Source: an uncultured Christensenella sp. (GTDB lineage Bacteria > Bacillota > Clostridia > Christensenellales > UBA1242). Taken from it: 26,857 nucleotides of DNA. Every line of letters begins with the position of its first letter. Positions within the stretch are counted from its first letter, which is position 1. The translations under genes and the position numbers were made by a program. Where the stretch lies: contig CAJJUK010000020.1 of assembly GCA_905195085.1 (NCBI GenBank), forward strand, positions 1-26,857, written 5' to 3'. Below, piece after piece: positions 15,283 through 24,200 of the stretch. Under the pieces are notes generated by a model that was not told where the DNA came from, searched no databases, and saw only the letters and a program-made list of their open reading frames with translations.

Positions 15283-15631
15283 GTCAGCCAGTCTATAAGC
15301 CGAGTTCTGTATTTGGCAGTCATCTTTCCAGACTTGTTGTCGCCAACAAGTTCCAGCGGTATTTTTGCTTTCGCGTGAAAGAACGCACATATGCGAAAGA
15401 CTTAACCTTGCATCGAGTGGGGTTTACAGAGCAGTGATTGTTACCAACCACTCGGTAGGCTCTTACCCTACCTTTCCACCTTTACTGAGCATTTTGCCCA
15501 GAAGTCTATTTCTGTTGCACTTTCCTTGAAGTCACCTTCACCAGCCGTTAACTGGCACCCTGTTCTTTTGATGCTCGGACTTTCCTCTCTGTGTTCATCA
15601 CAAACACACAGCGACCACCTGGCTGACTGAC
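15283..15631 (-). ncRNA. rnpB: RNase P RNA, bacterial type A
   Basis: The catalytic RNA of RNase P, which matures tRNA 5' ends, about 349 bases. Read leftward, it has the diagnostic core blocks GAGGAAAGTCCGAGC (near 15590), AGGGTGCCAGTTAACGGCTG (near 15550), GAAAGTGCAACAGAAA (near 15515) and the 3' block ACAGAACTCGGCTTATAGAC (near 15300). Helix P1 forms between the 5' end (GTCAGCCAGG-like, near 15620) and CTGGCTGAC at 15283-15291. The arrangement matches type A and not the Bacillus type B. The 5' end coincides with the start predicted from a perfect promoter. Confidence 0.97.
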
Positions 15632-15637
15632 TTAATT

Positions 15638-15666
15638 ATTATAACACAATCAAAAAAGTTTGTCAA
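15638..15666 (-). promoter_or_regulatory. Consensus promoter of rnpB
   Basis: Read leftward: perfect -35 TTGACA (15661-15666), a 17-base spacer and perfect -10 TATAAT (15638-15643). The start is predicted at about 15631, the RNA 5' end. The -35 begins 9 bases beyond the stop of the upstream acetyltransferase gene. Confidence 0.92.
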
Positions 15667-15674
15667 TTTCAAAA

Positions 15675-16115
15675 TTAAATATCCATTTTGAAACAAACAA
15701 TTCTGTTGACTTCACAAAATCCAACCGCTTCATGAAATTTGACACTTTCCTCATTGGAAAGTTCACAGTCACTGGCAAATTCAGAACAACCTTTTTCTTT
15801 TGCCCATTTGACCGCTTTTTCAATAAGCATTTTCCCAATACCAAAACTTCTATATTCAGGTTGCAAGAAAATCCCTTCCAAATAACAAACATTGTTTGTC
15901 TTGCAACCTTCGACATAGTCATGTCGTATTTGAACTTGAGCAAACCCAACAATATTTTTGTTTTGATCGCACGCCAAAAACACCACAGCATCATCATCTT
16001 TCAACAATTTGTCAAATTCTTCATGCAAATCGTCATCAGAATGATAAAGTTGATTTGCCAAATGCACCAAAGAGTCAATATCATTTTCGGTCGCAACACC
16101 AATTCTTATTTTCAT
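15675..16115 (-). CDS. GNAT acetyltransferase similar to aminoglycoside 6'-N-acetyltransferases
   Basis: A 146-aa protein. The acetyl-CoA-binding motif is YLEGIFLQPEYRSFGIGKML, with RxxGIG. The C-terminal block KEKGCSEFASDCELSNEES followed by FHEAVGFCEVNRIVCFKMDI closely follows the AAC(6') pattern (ASDxxLxN...H...GFxExxRxVxF). Such enzymes acetylate the 6'-amine of aminoglycosides, but chromosomal members may have other natural substrates, so resistance cannot be claimed. The frame continues upstream to 16337, but that part overlaps the diadenylate-cyclase-like gene in another frame. The ATG at 16115, with GGGTGA about 10 bases before it and 7 bases after the upstream stop, is the real start. 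It is probably co-transcribed with that gene. Confidence 0.88.
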   Translation of the reverse strand: MKIRIGVATENDIDSLVHLANQLYHSDDDLHEEFDKLLKDDDAVVFLACDQNKNIVGFAQVQIRHDYVEGCKTNNVCYLEGIFLQPEYRSFGIGKMLIEKAVKWAKEKGCSEFASDCELSNEESVKFHEAVGFCEVNRIVCFKMDI

Positions 16116-16122
16116 GTTTAAA

Positions 16123-17481
16123 TCACCCAAAATTAAAGATTTGTTTAACTCTACCTTGCTTGTCCACACTGAAACCTTGCATAATTCCATCTTGTGAAAC
16201 TTTGATGGCAACGCCATATTTTGCCATGGTAGTCGTCGCAGCAAGACGACCACCGCCTTGACTTCCTGCTTCAATTTTGATGATTGCACCAACGGCAATG
16301 ATTGTTCCATCATAGTCCACAATTGTTGCCCCGTCAACAGAAGTCATCTCTTCAATAAGTTTTCTGTCAAGTTCAAACAATTTCTTACCAGCAACAATCT
16401 TCCTTATTGACATGGTTTTTGTGTAATGATTTTTGTTCAAAAAGTCTTCGTATGAAAGACTGAATTTTTCAATAATTTTTTTTGCATTAGCAATGTTATA
16501 AAGTTTTTCCGCTTCTGCAAGTTCCAATTGTTTTTTCATGTTGAAATGTTCTTCGGAAATTATATCTGCCGCATCAATGTGATTCAAAGCATCAAGTGTT
16601 TTGTCCTTGTTGATGTAGACCAAACAAGCACCCTTATATGCAAAAGAACAATCAAGTGCGGTGTTGTATATTGCACGCCTAATTTGTTTTGCAGTGTATG
16701 ACACATTGTTTTGCAAAAGCCTGATAACTTCATCATGAGAATAAACACACCAATCGCCATTTCTTTTTGCAAAGACAAGTTGTCTTGAGAAGAAAATCAA
16801 AATATCCCCTTTCTCTGTCAAAACGATTCCAATTCTCTTGTCGTTGCACACTCTTGCCAATCTGTCAAAAACATATGGAGAAATTGTTGGAACAGATTTA
16901 GGGTTTTTCAAATTCATATAACCCAAAAGGTTCCCATTCTTGTCAAATTCGATGAATGAAGAAACTCCATCAGTAAAGAGAGCAAAAAAGTCACTGTTCA
17001 AAACTTCATTATAATTCACTGGATTGACACTGTCAGAATTAACCCCAAGATTGACCATAATTCCAAGTTTGACAGTTGATCCCTCATAGGTTCTTGATGC
17101 CCATTTTTCCAGACCATTGATAATTCCCAAAACGGTTTCACTCCCGTTCTCAGTCAAACTTTCAACCAAGGCTTTTTCAATTGCCATACTTTGCAACTGA
17201 TTTAAATACATTTTATCTTCAATATTCATGGCTGAAATGTCGCTAATCTCATGAATGATTGAACGAATAAGGTTAACTTCAAAAGACTTAAAAGCCTGTC
17301 CACGTTTGAGAATAATACGATAATCATCCATTTTTGATGGCTTTAAAAGAACAGAATTTCCCTTCCCCAACGCAACTTCCAAATCTCTTTGAGAGGACTC
17401 TGTTTCTCCTGCAAGGAAAGAGCCAGTGAACAACGGAACGATAAGTTTGCCAACAACATCATAAAATTCATTCTTGTCCAT
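16123..17481 (-). CDS. Protein with a degenerate diadenylate-cyclase (DisA_N)-like domain
   Basis: A 452-aa soluble protein. The C-terminal part, about 265-450, resembles the DAC nucleotide-binding fold: YNTALDCSFAYKGACLVYI, then SVDGATIVDYDGTIIAVGAI (keeping the DGA motif), then GGGRLAATTTMAKYGVAIKV and VSQDGIMQGF. Active cyclases have an RHR motif where this protein has GGR-LA, so c-di-AMP synthesis is doubtful. The DGA...VSQDG pattern recalls catalytically altered DAC-related sensor domains (DACNV type). The N-terminal 260 residues are unassigned. The ATG at 17481 has AAGGAGG 4 bases upstream. An in-frame GTG at 17496 lies before that site and is rejected. A TTGACA/TATTAT promoter gives a leader of about 100 bases. 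The AAC(6')-like gene follows after 7 bases. Confidence 0.75.
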   Translation of the reverse strand: MDKNEFYDVVGKLIVPLFTGSFLAGETESSQRDLEVALGKGNSVLLKPSKMDDYRIILKRGQAFKSFEVNLIRSIIHEISDISAMNIEDKMYLNQLQSMAIEKALVESLTENGSETVLGIINGLEKWASRTYEGSTVKLGIMVNLGVNSDSVNPVNYNEVLNSDFFALFTDGVSSFIEFDKNGNLLGYMNLKNPKSVPTISPYVFDRLARVCNDKRIGIVLTEKGDILIFFSRQLVFAKRNGDWCVYSHDEVIRLLQNNVSYTAKQIRRAIYNTALDCSFAYKGACLVYINKDKTLDALNHIDAADIISEEHFNMKKQLELAEAEKLYNIANAKKIIEKFSLSYEDFLNKNHYTKTMSIRKIVAGKKLFELDRKLIEEMTSVDGATIVDYDGTIIAVGAIIKIEAGSQGGGRLAATTTMAKYGVAIKVSQDGIMQGFSVDKQGRVKQIFNFG

Positions 17482-17588
17482 AGTCCCTCCTTGCACAAAA
17501 TTTCAAATAAAAAGAAAAACAAAAAAGCAATTTCAAACTAAAAAGCACATAAATTTTGTAATCTAGTTATTTATATATATCTAATATA

Positions 17589-17617
17589 ATAATAAAATGC
17601 ATCAAAAATCGTGTCAA
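17589..17617 (-). promoter_or_regulatory. Promoter of the DAC-like / acetyltransferase operon
   Basis: Read leftward: -35 TTGACA (17612-17617), a 17-base spacer and -10 TATTAT (17589-17594). The start is near 17582, leaving an AT-rich leader of about 100 bases before the ATG at 17481. I see no recognisable c-di-AMP (ydaO-type) riboswitch in the leader. Confidence 0.8.
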
Positions 17618-17636
17618 GCAAATTCAATGAAATTTT

Positions 17637-18377
17637 TTAAAAAGTTTTGTTTTTTTCGGGCTTTTCCTCAATCTTTTCAATTCCCTGTTCATCTTTTTCA
17701 AACTCTTCTTTAATCACTTTCAAGGTTTTGTTTTCAATTCTTGAAATGTAAGACCTAGAAATCCCCAGTTCTTGGGCAACTTCTTTTTGTGTCAATGCTT
17801 TTTCACAGTCAATGCCATATCTCAATTTAATGACCGCCTGCTCTCTCTTGTCAAGTTTGTTCGCAATGATTGTTTTGATTTTTTGCATAATCAAATTGTT
17901 TTCCACTTGTGAAAAAATCTCTTCATCATCTGATGCCAAAACATCTTTAAGTTCCAAGTCTTTGTCATCTTCATTGTTGCTTGTCAAACTGTTTAATGAA
18001 ACAACATTTTTGTGTTTTTTGTTTGAACGAATAAGCATCAAAATTTCATTATTAATGCATCTTGCAGCATAGGTCGAAAGTTGAACTTTTTTGCCATAAT
18101 CAAATGTGTCAATGGCCTTAATAAGTCCAATTGTTCCAACAGACAACAAGTCATCTGCTTCAAGCGAATAGGTATATCTTTTAACGATATGTGCAACAAG
18201 TCGCAAATTGTGACTTATGAGTTTGTCTCTTGCTTTCATATCCCCCTGTTTCATCTTTTCAAATGCTTCCTTTTCCTCTTCCAAAGAAAGCGGTTTTGGA
18301 AAACCTTGTGCTGTGTTGACATAATTGGTAAAAACACAAATACGACTCAAAAAATAGGCAAAACTTTCAAAAATCAT
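17637..18377 (-). CDS. sigK: Sporulation sigma factor, SigK type, with pro-sequence-like N-terminus
   Basis: A 246-aa sigma-70 family factor. Region 2 (ARDKLISHNLRLVAHIVKRY, DLLSVGTIGLIKAIDTF, STYAARCINNEILM) and region 4 (LTQKEVAQELGISRSYISRI) are intact. The motif FPKPLSLEEEK, near residues 26-36, is characteristic of SigK. The hydrophobic N-terminus MIFESFAYFLSRICVF resembles the pro-sequence that keeps Bacillus pro-SigK on the membrane until proteolysis. SigK drives late mother-cell genes in sporulation. The reading frame is continuous, so no skin-type element interrupts it here. AAGGAGAG lies 4 bases before the ATG. The C-terminal tail is charged (EKIEEKPEKNKTF). SigE is an alternative assignment but less likely. 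Confidence 0.9.
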   Translation of the reverse strand: MIFESFAYFLSRICVFTNYVNTAQGFPKPLSLEEEKEAFEKMKQGDMKARDKLISHNLRLVAHIVKRYTYSLEADDLLSVGTIGLIKAIDTFDYGKKVQLSTYAARCINNEILMLIRSNKKHKNVVSLNSLTSNNEDDKDLELKDVLASDDEEIFSQVENNLIMQKIKTIIANKLDKREQAVIKLRYGIDCEKALTQKEVAQELGISRSYISRIENKTLKVIKEEFEKDEQGIEKIEEKPEKNKTF

Positions 18378-18453
18378 AAACTCTCCTTAGCGATGTTACA
18401 ATATATGTTGAAATTTGTAGAATTTTGCCAAAAAGTTAAAAATAAAATGAGTA

Positions 18454-18482
18454 TTGACTATCAAATTAAACCATGATAAAAT
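18454..18482 (+). promoter_or_regulatory. Promoter of the 301-aa unknown gene
   Basis: -35 TTGACT (18454-18459), a 17-base spacer and -10 TAAAAT (18477-18482). The start is near 18489, with an AAGGAAGG site in the short leader before the ATG at 18513. Confidence 0.7.
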
Positions 18483-18512
18483 AATAAAGTATCACAAAAA
18501 AGGAAGGTAGGT

Positions 18513-19418
18513 ATGAAAGTAATAAATTTCAAAAATTCTGAATATTACAAATTGTTAAAAGAGAATTATGACACAAACTTTGTTGAAGAAATTGCCAATA
18601 TCATAGAGAAAAATTTAAGCGAAAGAATCACCTTTAAATTGCAAAAAGACTCCGAAGAAAACATTGTTTTTTCACTGACCACCAAAAACAGAATGATGTT
18701 TCCTGACTATATGCAAACCTTTGAAATCGAAGCCACTTCAGGATTTCTTGTTTCAGAAGCAAGAAAGTCAAAAGAAGCAGCTGAAAAAATTGTTCTTGAA
18801 GCATTTGCAAATATGTATCAAGAAATGGCTGCAAGAAGACTTACAAGCATAGAAAGAAAATTGACAAAAGAAGATGTTGTCAAAATTGGAGAATTTTTGA
18901 AAATCCATCCAGAACAAAACTTTTCAAAATTCCCACTGGTTGAATTTGTTGATCCAGCCTTGGAACAACTCGAACAAGTTGAATTGGTAGAAAAATTTCC
19001 TATAAAATTAGACTTCAAAGCAACGAGAAATTATCAAACCTTAAGTCCATCAATGCAAAAATCTTTATCAGAGCATCTTGACAGACTTTTTGCCAGCGTA
19101 AAATTTGGAGCATATCTTTCACCTGCTGATGACCTGCATTATGTTTTGACTGGATTTAAGACTAATTACAATGACGAAGCAACAAGAACAATGGTTTTTG
19201 AAACTATTGAAGAATCTATTCAAGCAAAATTACTTCAAGAAATCCCAACAAAAGAGAAAATGCTCCTTTGTGCATTTAGTTCATTGGTTGAGAACTGCAT
19301 TGCAAACAACAAAAGCTATGCAGACAAAAGAATGACACACTATGAAATGTCCGTAATTTGCAATCCAACTGACACAAAAACAAGCAACACAAACAGAGAT
19401 GGAAAGGACGACAAATAA
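18513..19418 (+). CDS. Hypothetical protein, 301 aa, unknown function
   Basis: I do not recognise a family. It is a soluble, mostly helical protein with no signal peptide or membrane segment. The first 50 residues are helical (NFVEEIANIIEKNLSERITF). A small strand-rich part follows (NIVFSLTTKNRMMFPDYMQT), then long helices such as KEAAEKIVLEAFANMYQEMA. The C-terminal tail is polar and probably disordered (NPTDTKTSNTNRDGKDDK). No catalytic motif stands out. It has its own promoter, an AAGGAAGG ribosome binding site 6 bases before the ATG, and a terminator. It is divergent from sigK across a 135-base gap, so co-regulation with sigK is possible but not shown. Confidence 0.8.
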   Translation: MKVINFKNSEYYKLLKENYDTNFVEEIANIIEKNLSERITFKLQKDSEENIVFSLTTKNRMMFPDYMQTFEIEATSGFLVSEARKSKEAAEKIVLEAFANMYQEMAARRLTSIERKLTKEDVVKIGEFLKIHPEQNFSKFPLVEFVDPALEQLEQVELVEKFPIKLDFKATRNYQTLSPSMQKSLSEHLDRLFASVKFGAYLSPADDLHYVLTGFKTNYNDEATRTMVFETIEESIQAKLLQEIPTKEKMLLCAFSSLVENCIANNKSYADKRMTHYEMSVICNPTDTKTSNTNRDGKDDK

Positions 19419-19430
19419 CAAAGAAAAATA

Positions 19431-19462
19431 AAAGACACTGTTTCAATGACAATGTCTTTTTT
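19431..19462. terminator. Bidirectional terminator between convergent genes
   Basis: Imperfect 10-base stem AAAGACACTG / CAATGTCTTT (one mismatch) with a 10-base loop. It has TTTTTT on the right and an A-rich stretch on the left that gives a T tract in the other direction. It serves the 301-aa gene and the convergent SDR gene. Confidence 0.75.
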
Positions 19463-19504
19463 ATTGTTTTCAAAAACTTTTGAGGCAAACCATTTGTCTG
19501 CCCA

Positions 19505-20296
19505 TTATGTATAAATCTTATCGACCAGAAAATTTACCATTCTAACTGGCAAAATCTTAACCAAGAAAGAAATAAATTTGCTCGTGCCACCTATTGAAAC
19601 CCTAAGAGGAGTTCTTTTCTTTTTGACAATCTTCAAAACTCTCTTTGCAACAAATTCTGGACTTTTCCCTTTTCTTTCGGATTTTTCCATTTTTTCAATG
19701 CCGCGTTTTTCATCTTTATCAATTTTATCATCACCAATTTCTTTGATTCTGTTTTCAGTAAAACTTGTTTTGATGTCTCCCGGCATCACGGTGCAAACCC
19801 CAATCTTTTTGTCCTTAAGTTCGGTTGCAATAGCACGTGAAAAATTTTCAATTCCAGCCTTACTTGCACTGTAACAAGCCTGATAAGGCAAAGGTATTAT
19901 TGAAGCCAAAGAACCAGTAAAGATGATTTTGCCATGTTCGTTGATACGTTTTGCAAAAAGATTAACCATTTTCATGTGTGCAATCAAATTCACATTCATA
20001 ATGTTGCCGATAGTCTCAATAGAAGAATTTTCAAATCTGCCGCCAATGCCAAAACCAGCATTGCAAAACAACAAATCAATGTTTCCTTCACGTTTCAAAA
20101 TGTCGTCCACAACATTGCGAACTGTTTCATCATCTGATATGTCACATTCATAACTTTTTTCAAAAATAGGATTGTTCGTAATCACTTTTGAAATGTCATA
20201 AATCCTAACTTTTTCTTCTTTAAGTTTTTGTGAAATTGCAAGACCAATTCCACTGTCACCACCAGAAATTACCGCAACTTTGTTTTCTATTTTCAT
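19505..20296 (-). CDS. Short-chain dehydrogenase/reductase (SDR)
   Basis: A 263-aa classical SDR. The NAD(P)-binding motif is SGGDSGIG (about 10-17), in place of the usual TGxxxGIG. The family NAG motif is CNAGFG (near 78-83), the catalytic Ser is in TGSLAS, and the YxxxK pair is in YSASKAG. MPGDIKTSF follows as the cofactor loop. The C-terminal extension is basic and ends in two hydrophobic stretches (SKFISFLVKILPVRMVNFLV), as in some lipid- or steroid-acting SDRs, which suggests membrane contact. The frame is open upstream to a TTG at 20353, but the ATG at 20296 has AGAAGG 6 bases before it. It lies 69 bases after ftsY in the same direction. The substrate is unknown. Confidence 0.9.
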   Translation of the reverse strand: MKIENKVAVISGGDSGIGLAISQKLKEEKVRIYDISKVITNNPIFEKSYECDISDDETVRNVVDDILKREGNIDLLFCNAGFGIGGRFENSSIETIGNIMNVNLIAHMKMVNLFAKRINEHGKIIFTGSLASIIPLPYQACYSASKAGIENFSRAIATELKDKKIGVCTVMPGDIKTSFTENRIKEIGDDKIDKDEKRGIEKMEKSERKGKSPEFVAKRVLKIVKKKRTPLRVSIGGTSKFISFLVKILPVRMVNFLVDKIYT

Positions 20297-20365
20297 CACT
20301 AACCTTCTATTCTTTTTGCATACCACCACAATATTTTGTGTGTTATGCAACAATTTTATTGCATA

Positions 20366-21262
20366 TTAATACAATTCGTCGACAAATTCTTTTGGATTAA
20401 ATTTGTCCAAATCATCAACAGTTTCACCTGTTCCAACAAACACAACAGGCAGTTTATATTCCTTCTCAATGGCAATAATAACCCCACCTTTTGCCGTCCC
20501 ATCAAGTTTGGTCAAAACGATGCCATCTATTTTGCAATACTCATCAAAAGCATGAATTTGTGAAAGAGCATTTTGCCCTGTTGTTGCATCAAGAACAATG
20601 AAATTATATTTGTGAGCCTCTGGATATTCTCTGTCAATAATCTTTTCAATCTTCTGAAGTTCTGCCATAAGGTTTGTTTTTGTGTGAAGTCTTCCTGCTG
20701 TGTCAACCAACAAGACATCAGTGTTGTTTGCCTTTGCACTTGCAATTCCGTCAAAAACCACAGCACCAGCATCTGCTCCTTCAGCATGCTTGATTATTCT
20801 CGTTTTTGTTCTTCCTGCCCATTCAGCAAGCTGAGAAGATGCAGCTGCCCTGAAAGTGTCACCCGCAACCAAGGTCACACTCTTTTTTTGATTTTTGAAA
20901 TAATTGGCAAGCTTTCCAATTGTCGTAGTTTTTCCAACACCATTCACCCCAATGATGGTGATTATTGCTGGATATTCTATTTCAATCTGTGGAGCATCTT
21001 CGAAATATCCCTGAATGATTTCTTTCAAAAGATCCTTGACACCATCTGCTTTTCTGATTTTGCGTTTGTGACATTCATCTCTCAATTCTTCAACAATTTC
21101 CATTGAAGACTTAACACCAATGTCACTGGAAATCAAAATGTCAGTCAAGTCGTCAAAAAGCTCATCATCAACTTCACCATGACTTAAAAGAGCATCAATC
21201 TTGCGATTGAAGGCATCTCTTGTCTTTTTCAGAGCATTACCTATTTTTTTAAAAAGTCCCAT
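20366..21262 (-). CDS. ftsY: Signal recognition particle receptor FtsY
   Basis: A 298-aa SRP GTPase that receives ribosome-SRP complexes at the membrane. The four-helix N domain covers about 1-85. The G domain has GVNGVGKTTT (105-114), DTFRAA (135-140), DTAGR (187-191), TKLDG (251-255) and the closing GTGE (277-280). The long acidic A domain of E. coli FtsY is absent, as is usual in Bacillota. The ATG at 21262 lies 5 bases after AAGGAG. A TTG one codon earlier is rejected. It starts 11 bases after the smc stop, in the conserved rnc-smc-ftsY order. Confidence 0.98.
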   Translation of the reverse strand: MGLFKKIGNALKKTRDAFNRKIDALLSHGEVDDELFDDLTDILISSDIGVKSSMEIVEELRDECHKRKIRKADGVKDLLKEIIQGYFEDAPQIEIEYPAIITIIGVNGVGKTTTIGKLANYFKNQKKSVTLVAGDTFRAAASSQLAEWAGRTKTRIIKHAEGADAGAVVFDGIASAKANNTDVLLVDTAGRLHTKTNLMAELQKIEKIIDREYPEAHKYNFIVLDATTGQNALSQIHAFDEYCKIDGIVLTKLDGTAKGGVIIAIEKEYKLPVVFVGTGETVDDLDKFNPKEFVDELY

Positions 21263-21273
21263 CAAATCTCCTT

Positions 21274-24200
21274 TTAGTTTCCTTGTTCTGCTTGTTTAAT
21301 AGCATCTGCAAGTTTAACAGAAACAATCTTAGACACACCTTTTTCTTCCATTGTAACACCATAAAGACAATCTGCAAGTTCCATTGTTGGCTTTCTGTGA
21401 GTGATAACAATAAATTGTGTTGTCGAAGAAAGTTTTTTCAAATACAATGCAAATCTTTCAATATTTGCGTCATCAAGAGCCGCTTCGATTTCGTCCAAAA
21501 GTGAGAATGGCAATGGCTTCAATCTCAAAATTGAGAACAACAAAGCGATTGCAGTCAAAGTCTTTTCTCCACCACTCAAAAGAGAAAGTTTGTTTGCTGC
21601 CTTTCCTGGAAGCTGAACCATGATTTCAACACCAGCATTAAGAGGATCTTCCGCTTCTGTAAGTTCCAATCTGGCATTTCCGCCCCCAAACAATTCTCTG
21701 AAGACAACCTTGAAACTGTCATTAATCTTTTCAAATTCGTCATTAAATTTGGTCAACATCTCATTTGAAAGGTCTTTGATAATCTTAACCAAATCTTCTT
21801 CTGCTTTCTTCAAGTCGTCGGATTGAGTTGTCATTTCGTTGTATCTTTCAAGCAATGTTGAACAATCTTCAATCGCATGAACATTGACATAACCAAGAGC
21901 AGAGATATCTTTTTTCAATTTGTTGATGCTTATAAGTGCTTCTTTAATCTCAAAGTCTGGACGCCTAAATTCCAAGCAACCTGAATAAGTCAAACTATAT
22001 TCTTCATAGATTCTCTCTTGCATAGCCTCAAGTTCTGTGTCAACCTTTGCCAGGTTTGCTTCTTCGCGATATTTTTTGTCATTAACTTTGGAAATTTCTT
22101 CCATTGTGACTGTTTTATCTTCATCCAACTTCTTAATGCTTGCAGAGATGGCAACCTTGCTGTTTTCAAGATTTTCTCTATCTTTTCTGATTTTCTGCAA
22201 GTTGTCTTTTGCAAGTGAAGGTTTTGCATTTTCAATCTGAATCCTAATCATTTCCTCTGCACTTGCAATAAACTTTTCGTTTTCTGCCAAGTGAGATTTC
22301 AAGGATTCAATATTGGAAAGTTGTTTGTCCTTTTCAAGCAAAATTCTGTCCAAATCTTCCTTCAAGGCCTTGATTTGCGCTTCGCAAGATGCAATTTCAA
22401 CCTTGACTGTTGTCATATTTGCGACAATCTCATCTCTTTCCTTTCTAATTTGATTGTAATGCTCTTGTTTTTGCTTAATCAAAAGGTCCGCATCTTCTTT
22501 ATTTCCACTCAAAGCATTTTGAACCAAATTGGTTTGCGACAAATCTTGTTCAATCAACTTCAATTTGTTTGAAACAGAAGTTTTTTCCATTTCATAAACA
22601 TTCTTTTCATCTTCAAGTTCCGCCAAATCCTTGTTGATTGCTTCAAGTTTTTCCTGCTCTTTTGCCAGGTTGATTTCAAGTTCGTTTTTCTGGTCAAGAA
22701 TTTGCTTTTCAGTCGATTTTGAGGCATTTAAATCGACTTTAAGATAGTCTATCTTATTTTTCATTTCATATTCTTTTCGAGTTAAAGCCTCAATTTCAGT
22801 TGCAAGTGTTTCAATCTCTCTTTGACGAGAAATCAAATTCACAACTTCACTACGCTTGCTTCCACCAGTAAGCGATCCTTGTGTGCTGACAACATCTCCA
22901 TCAAGAGTGACAATTTTGAAAGAAAATCTGTTATCTCTCGCAAGGTCAACGGCCGTTGCCAACGTGTCAACAACAACAGTGCCTCCAAGCAAATTGCTGA
23001 TGACATTGTCAATTTTCTTGTCATAAGAGATAAGTTTGCTTGCAACCCCGAAAACGCCCTTCTTTCCAGCAATGCTTCTTTCGTCCATATCACGTCTACG
23101 CATACTGCTGATAGGCAAGAATGTTGCACGACCAAATTTGTTTTCTTTCAAATATGCAATCAAGTCCTTTGCCCCGTCTTCATTGTATGTAACAATGTTT
23201 TGGACAGCATTTCCAAGAGCAACTTCAATTGCAGTTTCAAACTGAGCAGGAACTTTGATAAGAGAAGCAAGAACGCCAACCATTTTACTGCTAAATGCCG
23301 AATTCTTTTCGCTTTCTTTCAAAATTTTTCTAACACTTTGAGCATAGCCTTCATATTCTGCTTGCATCTCAGACAAGAGTTTTCTTCTGTTTTCATAAAC
23401 CTTAACCTGAGTGATCAAATTTGCTCTCTCAGTTTCCAGTTCAGCAATATCTTTTGTAGTGACAAAAATACGCCCAGAAATTTCTTCATGTTTGTTTTTA
23501 ATCTCTTGAAATTGTTTTGAAGTCTTATCAATTGTCTCTTTGCTTGCTTGACTTAAGTTTTTGATGTTAGCAATTTTTTCTTCAACTTCTTTTAAGTTTT
23601 TCTCAAGATTTTCTCTGTTTTGAATAAGAAGATTTCTTTCTGTTTCAAGCCTTGAAACATTGCTCTTGACATCAGAAAGAGAACCAAGAGTTTCAATGAT
23701 TTTTTGTTGTGATTCTCCTGTTTCTGTTTCGCTCAAAGACATTTCATCAACAATTTGCAAGTGCTTTGCTGATAAGTTTTCATAAGTAGTATTCAAAACA
23801 TTCAAACGTTCTTGAAGTCTTGCTTGTTCTTCATTTTTTGCTTGTTCTTGTTCGTCGCAGGTTTCAATAACTGTCTGCGCATTGGTCAAATCAAGATTGA
23901 TTCTGTCGTTCTCTTTTTGTGTGTAATTGATTCTCTCACGAGTTACTTTTGTTTCTCCTTCTTGTTTTTCAAGTTCAACAGTGAGTCTCAAAAGTTCATC
24001 ATTCAAAGAAGCGATCTCTTTGTCATAGGCCGACAATTTGTCCATAGCTTCGGCATATTCACGAGTGATGTTGTCCAAATCGGTTTGTCTTGCAAACATT
24101 TCTTCATCAATGGCCTGCAATTTTGCATTGATTTGTTCTTTGACCACGCTGGCATTTTCATATTGATAAATATAGGCATTGACTTCCAAATCTTTAAGTT

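Noticed and set aside
16116..16337. Upstream extension of the AAC(6')-like gene to a 220-aa protein
   Set aside because: The extra 74 residues overlap the DAC-like coding sequence in another frame; the ATG at 16115 has a ribosome binding site and matches the family start.
17482..17588. c-di-AMP riboswitch in the leader of the DAC-like gene
   Set aside because: The 100-base leader is AT-rich with no recognisable conserved core or stable stems.
20345..20364. Inverted repeat ATGCAA...TTGCAT just after the ftsY stop
   Set aside because: The stem is AT-rich and only 6 bases long, with no T tract, so it is not a convincing terminator or operator.
22822..23520. Plus-strand 232-codon open frame inside smc
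   Set aside because: It is antisense to a fully conserved smc coding region and its translation is Cys/Phe/Asn-rich with no domain: a shadow frame.
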